From Bacilli bacterium (GTDB taxonomy: Bacteria > Bacillota_I > Bacilli_A > RF39 > UBA660), in the NCBI GenBank assembly GCA_900771805.1, contig CAAGPL010000052.1, forward strand, positions 1-5,390: a stretch of 5,390 bases of DNA, in the 5' to 3' direction. Within the stretch, counting starts at the first letter, position 1; the number at the start of each line of letters is the position of its first letter. A model generated the notes under the pieces. It saw nothing but the letters and a program-made list of their open reading frames with translations, did not search any database and had not been told where the DNA came from. A program made the translations under genes and the position numbers. Of this stretch, positions 5,358-5,390 are shown in pieces.

Positions 5358-5359
5358 GT

Positions 5360-5390
5360 ATGGCAAAATTAACTTATGAAAATAGAATAG
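5360..5390 (+). CDS. Transposase OrfA N-terminus, IS3 family (partial, runs off the window)
   Basis: ATG 5360 is seven bases after GAGG (5349-5352). The ten visible residues are MAKLTYENRI. This closely resembles the helix-turn-helix OrfA opening 'M-x-K-L-T-Y-E-D-[KR]-[IL]-E-I-Y' of IS150-like transposases in Firmicutes, recalled rather than searched. OrfA would bind the IS ends and, with OrfB (DDE integrase), move the element. Ten residues alone are weak evidence; the terminal hairpin just upstream strengthens the call. Confidence 0.65.
   Translation, partial: MAKLTYENRI

Larger units (their letters stand above)
5322..5390 (+). mobile_element. Left end of an IS3-family (IS150-group-like) insertion sequence, truncated by the window end
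   Basis: The presumed tip begins TGAACCCCGTTTCTTGGACA (5322-5341). IS3-family ends start with TG, and many IS150-type ends carry a run of C, a short AT tract and TTGGAC, as here. A transposase-like reading frame starts 38 bases in. The right end and the target duplication lie outside or cannot be tested. The family assignment is from motif memory, and the exact tip position is inferred. Confidence 0.7.

Overview
The window is AT-rich DNA (by eye well under one third G+C) from a low-GC Gram-positive bacterium of the Bacillota or the peptidoglycan-making edge of the Mycoplasmatota. The gene order mraZ-rsmH-ftsL-class B PBP, the PASTA domains on the PBP, the lipoprotein signal and the strong AAGGAGG-type ribosome binding sites all fit that assignment. 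All reading frames end with TAA or TAG, and full-length proteins are obtained without reading through TGA. The standard bacterial code therefore suffices, although code 4 is not formally excluded.

Layout. Positions 1-76 (minus strand) hold the first 25 codons of a membrane-anchored or secreted protein. It has a good ribosome binding site and its own promoter at 112-140. Two perfect DnaA-box 9-mers in opposite orientation lie at 69-77 and 154-162. A rho-independent terminator (188-215, minus) closes the division operon. From 220 to 4018 (minus) runs a tightly packed front end of the dcw (division and cell wall) cluster: mraZ, rsmH, ftsL and a PBP2B/FtsI-type transpeptidase. mraZ and rsmH abut, two bases separate rsmH from ftsL, and there is a short gap before the PBP gene. 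The cluster stops at the PBP, so the usual murE/mraY/murD genes do not follow here. Between the mraZ promoter and its start codon are four TGG units spaced exactly 10 bp apart, which is the architecture of an MraZ autoregulatory operator.

The divergent intergenic region (4061-4201) also carries a 12-bp perfect palindrome and a 10-bp inverted repeat that covers the likely yidD -10 element. On the plus strand, yidD (4202-4435) overlaps by 11 bases a lipoprotein gene (4425-5297) of the ZnuA/TroA solute-binding fold. That protein contains no histidine at all and has lost all four positions that normally hold the metal. No ABC ATPase or permease follows. Instead, 24 bases after the stop codon, the left end of an IS3-family (IS150-like) insertion sequence appears to begin. 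It has a terminal hairpin whose 3' arm contains the transposase ribosome binding site.

Functionally, the minus-strand operon supplies septal cell-wall synthesis (FtsL, PBP), ribosome maturation (RsmH) and its own repressor (MraZ). The plus-strand pair joins a membrane-insertion accessory protein (YidD) to a surface lipoprotein whose ligand is unknown. No wholly new multi-gene system is evident. The most unusual items are the histidine-less ZnuA-like lipoprotein, the probably leaderless yidD transcript, the DnaA-box pair and the IS end hairpin.
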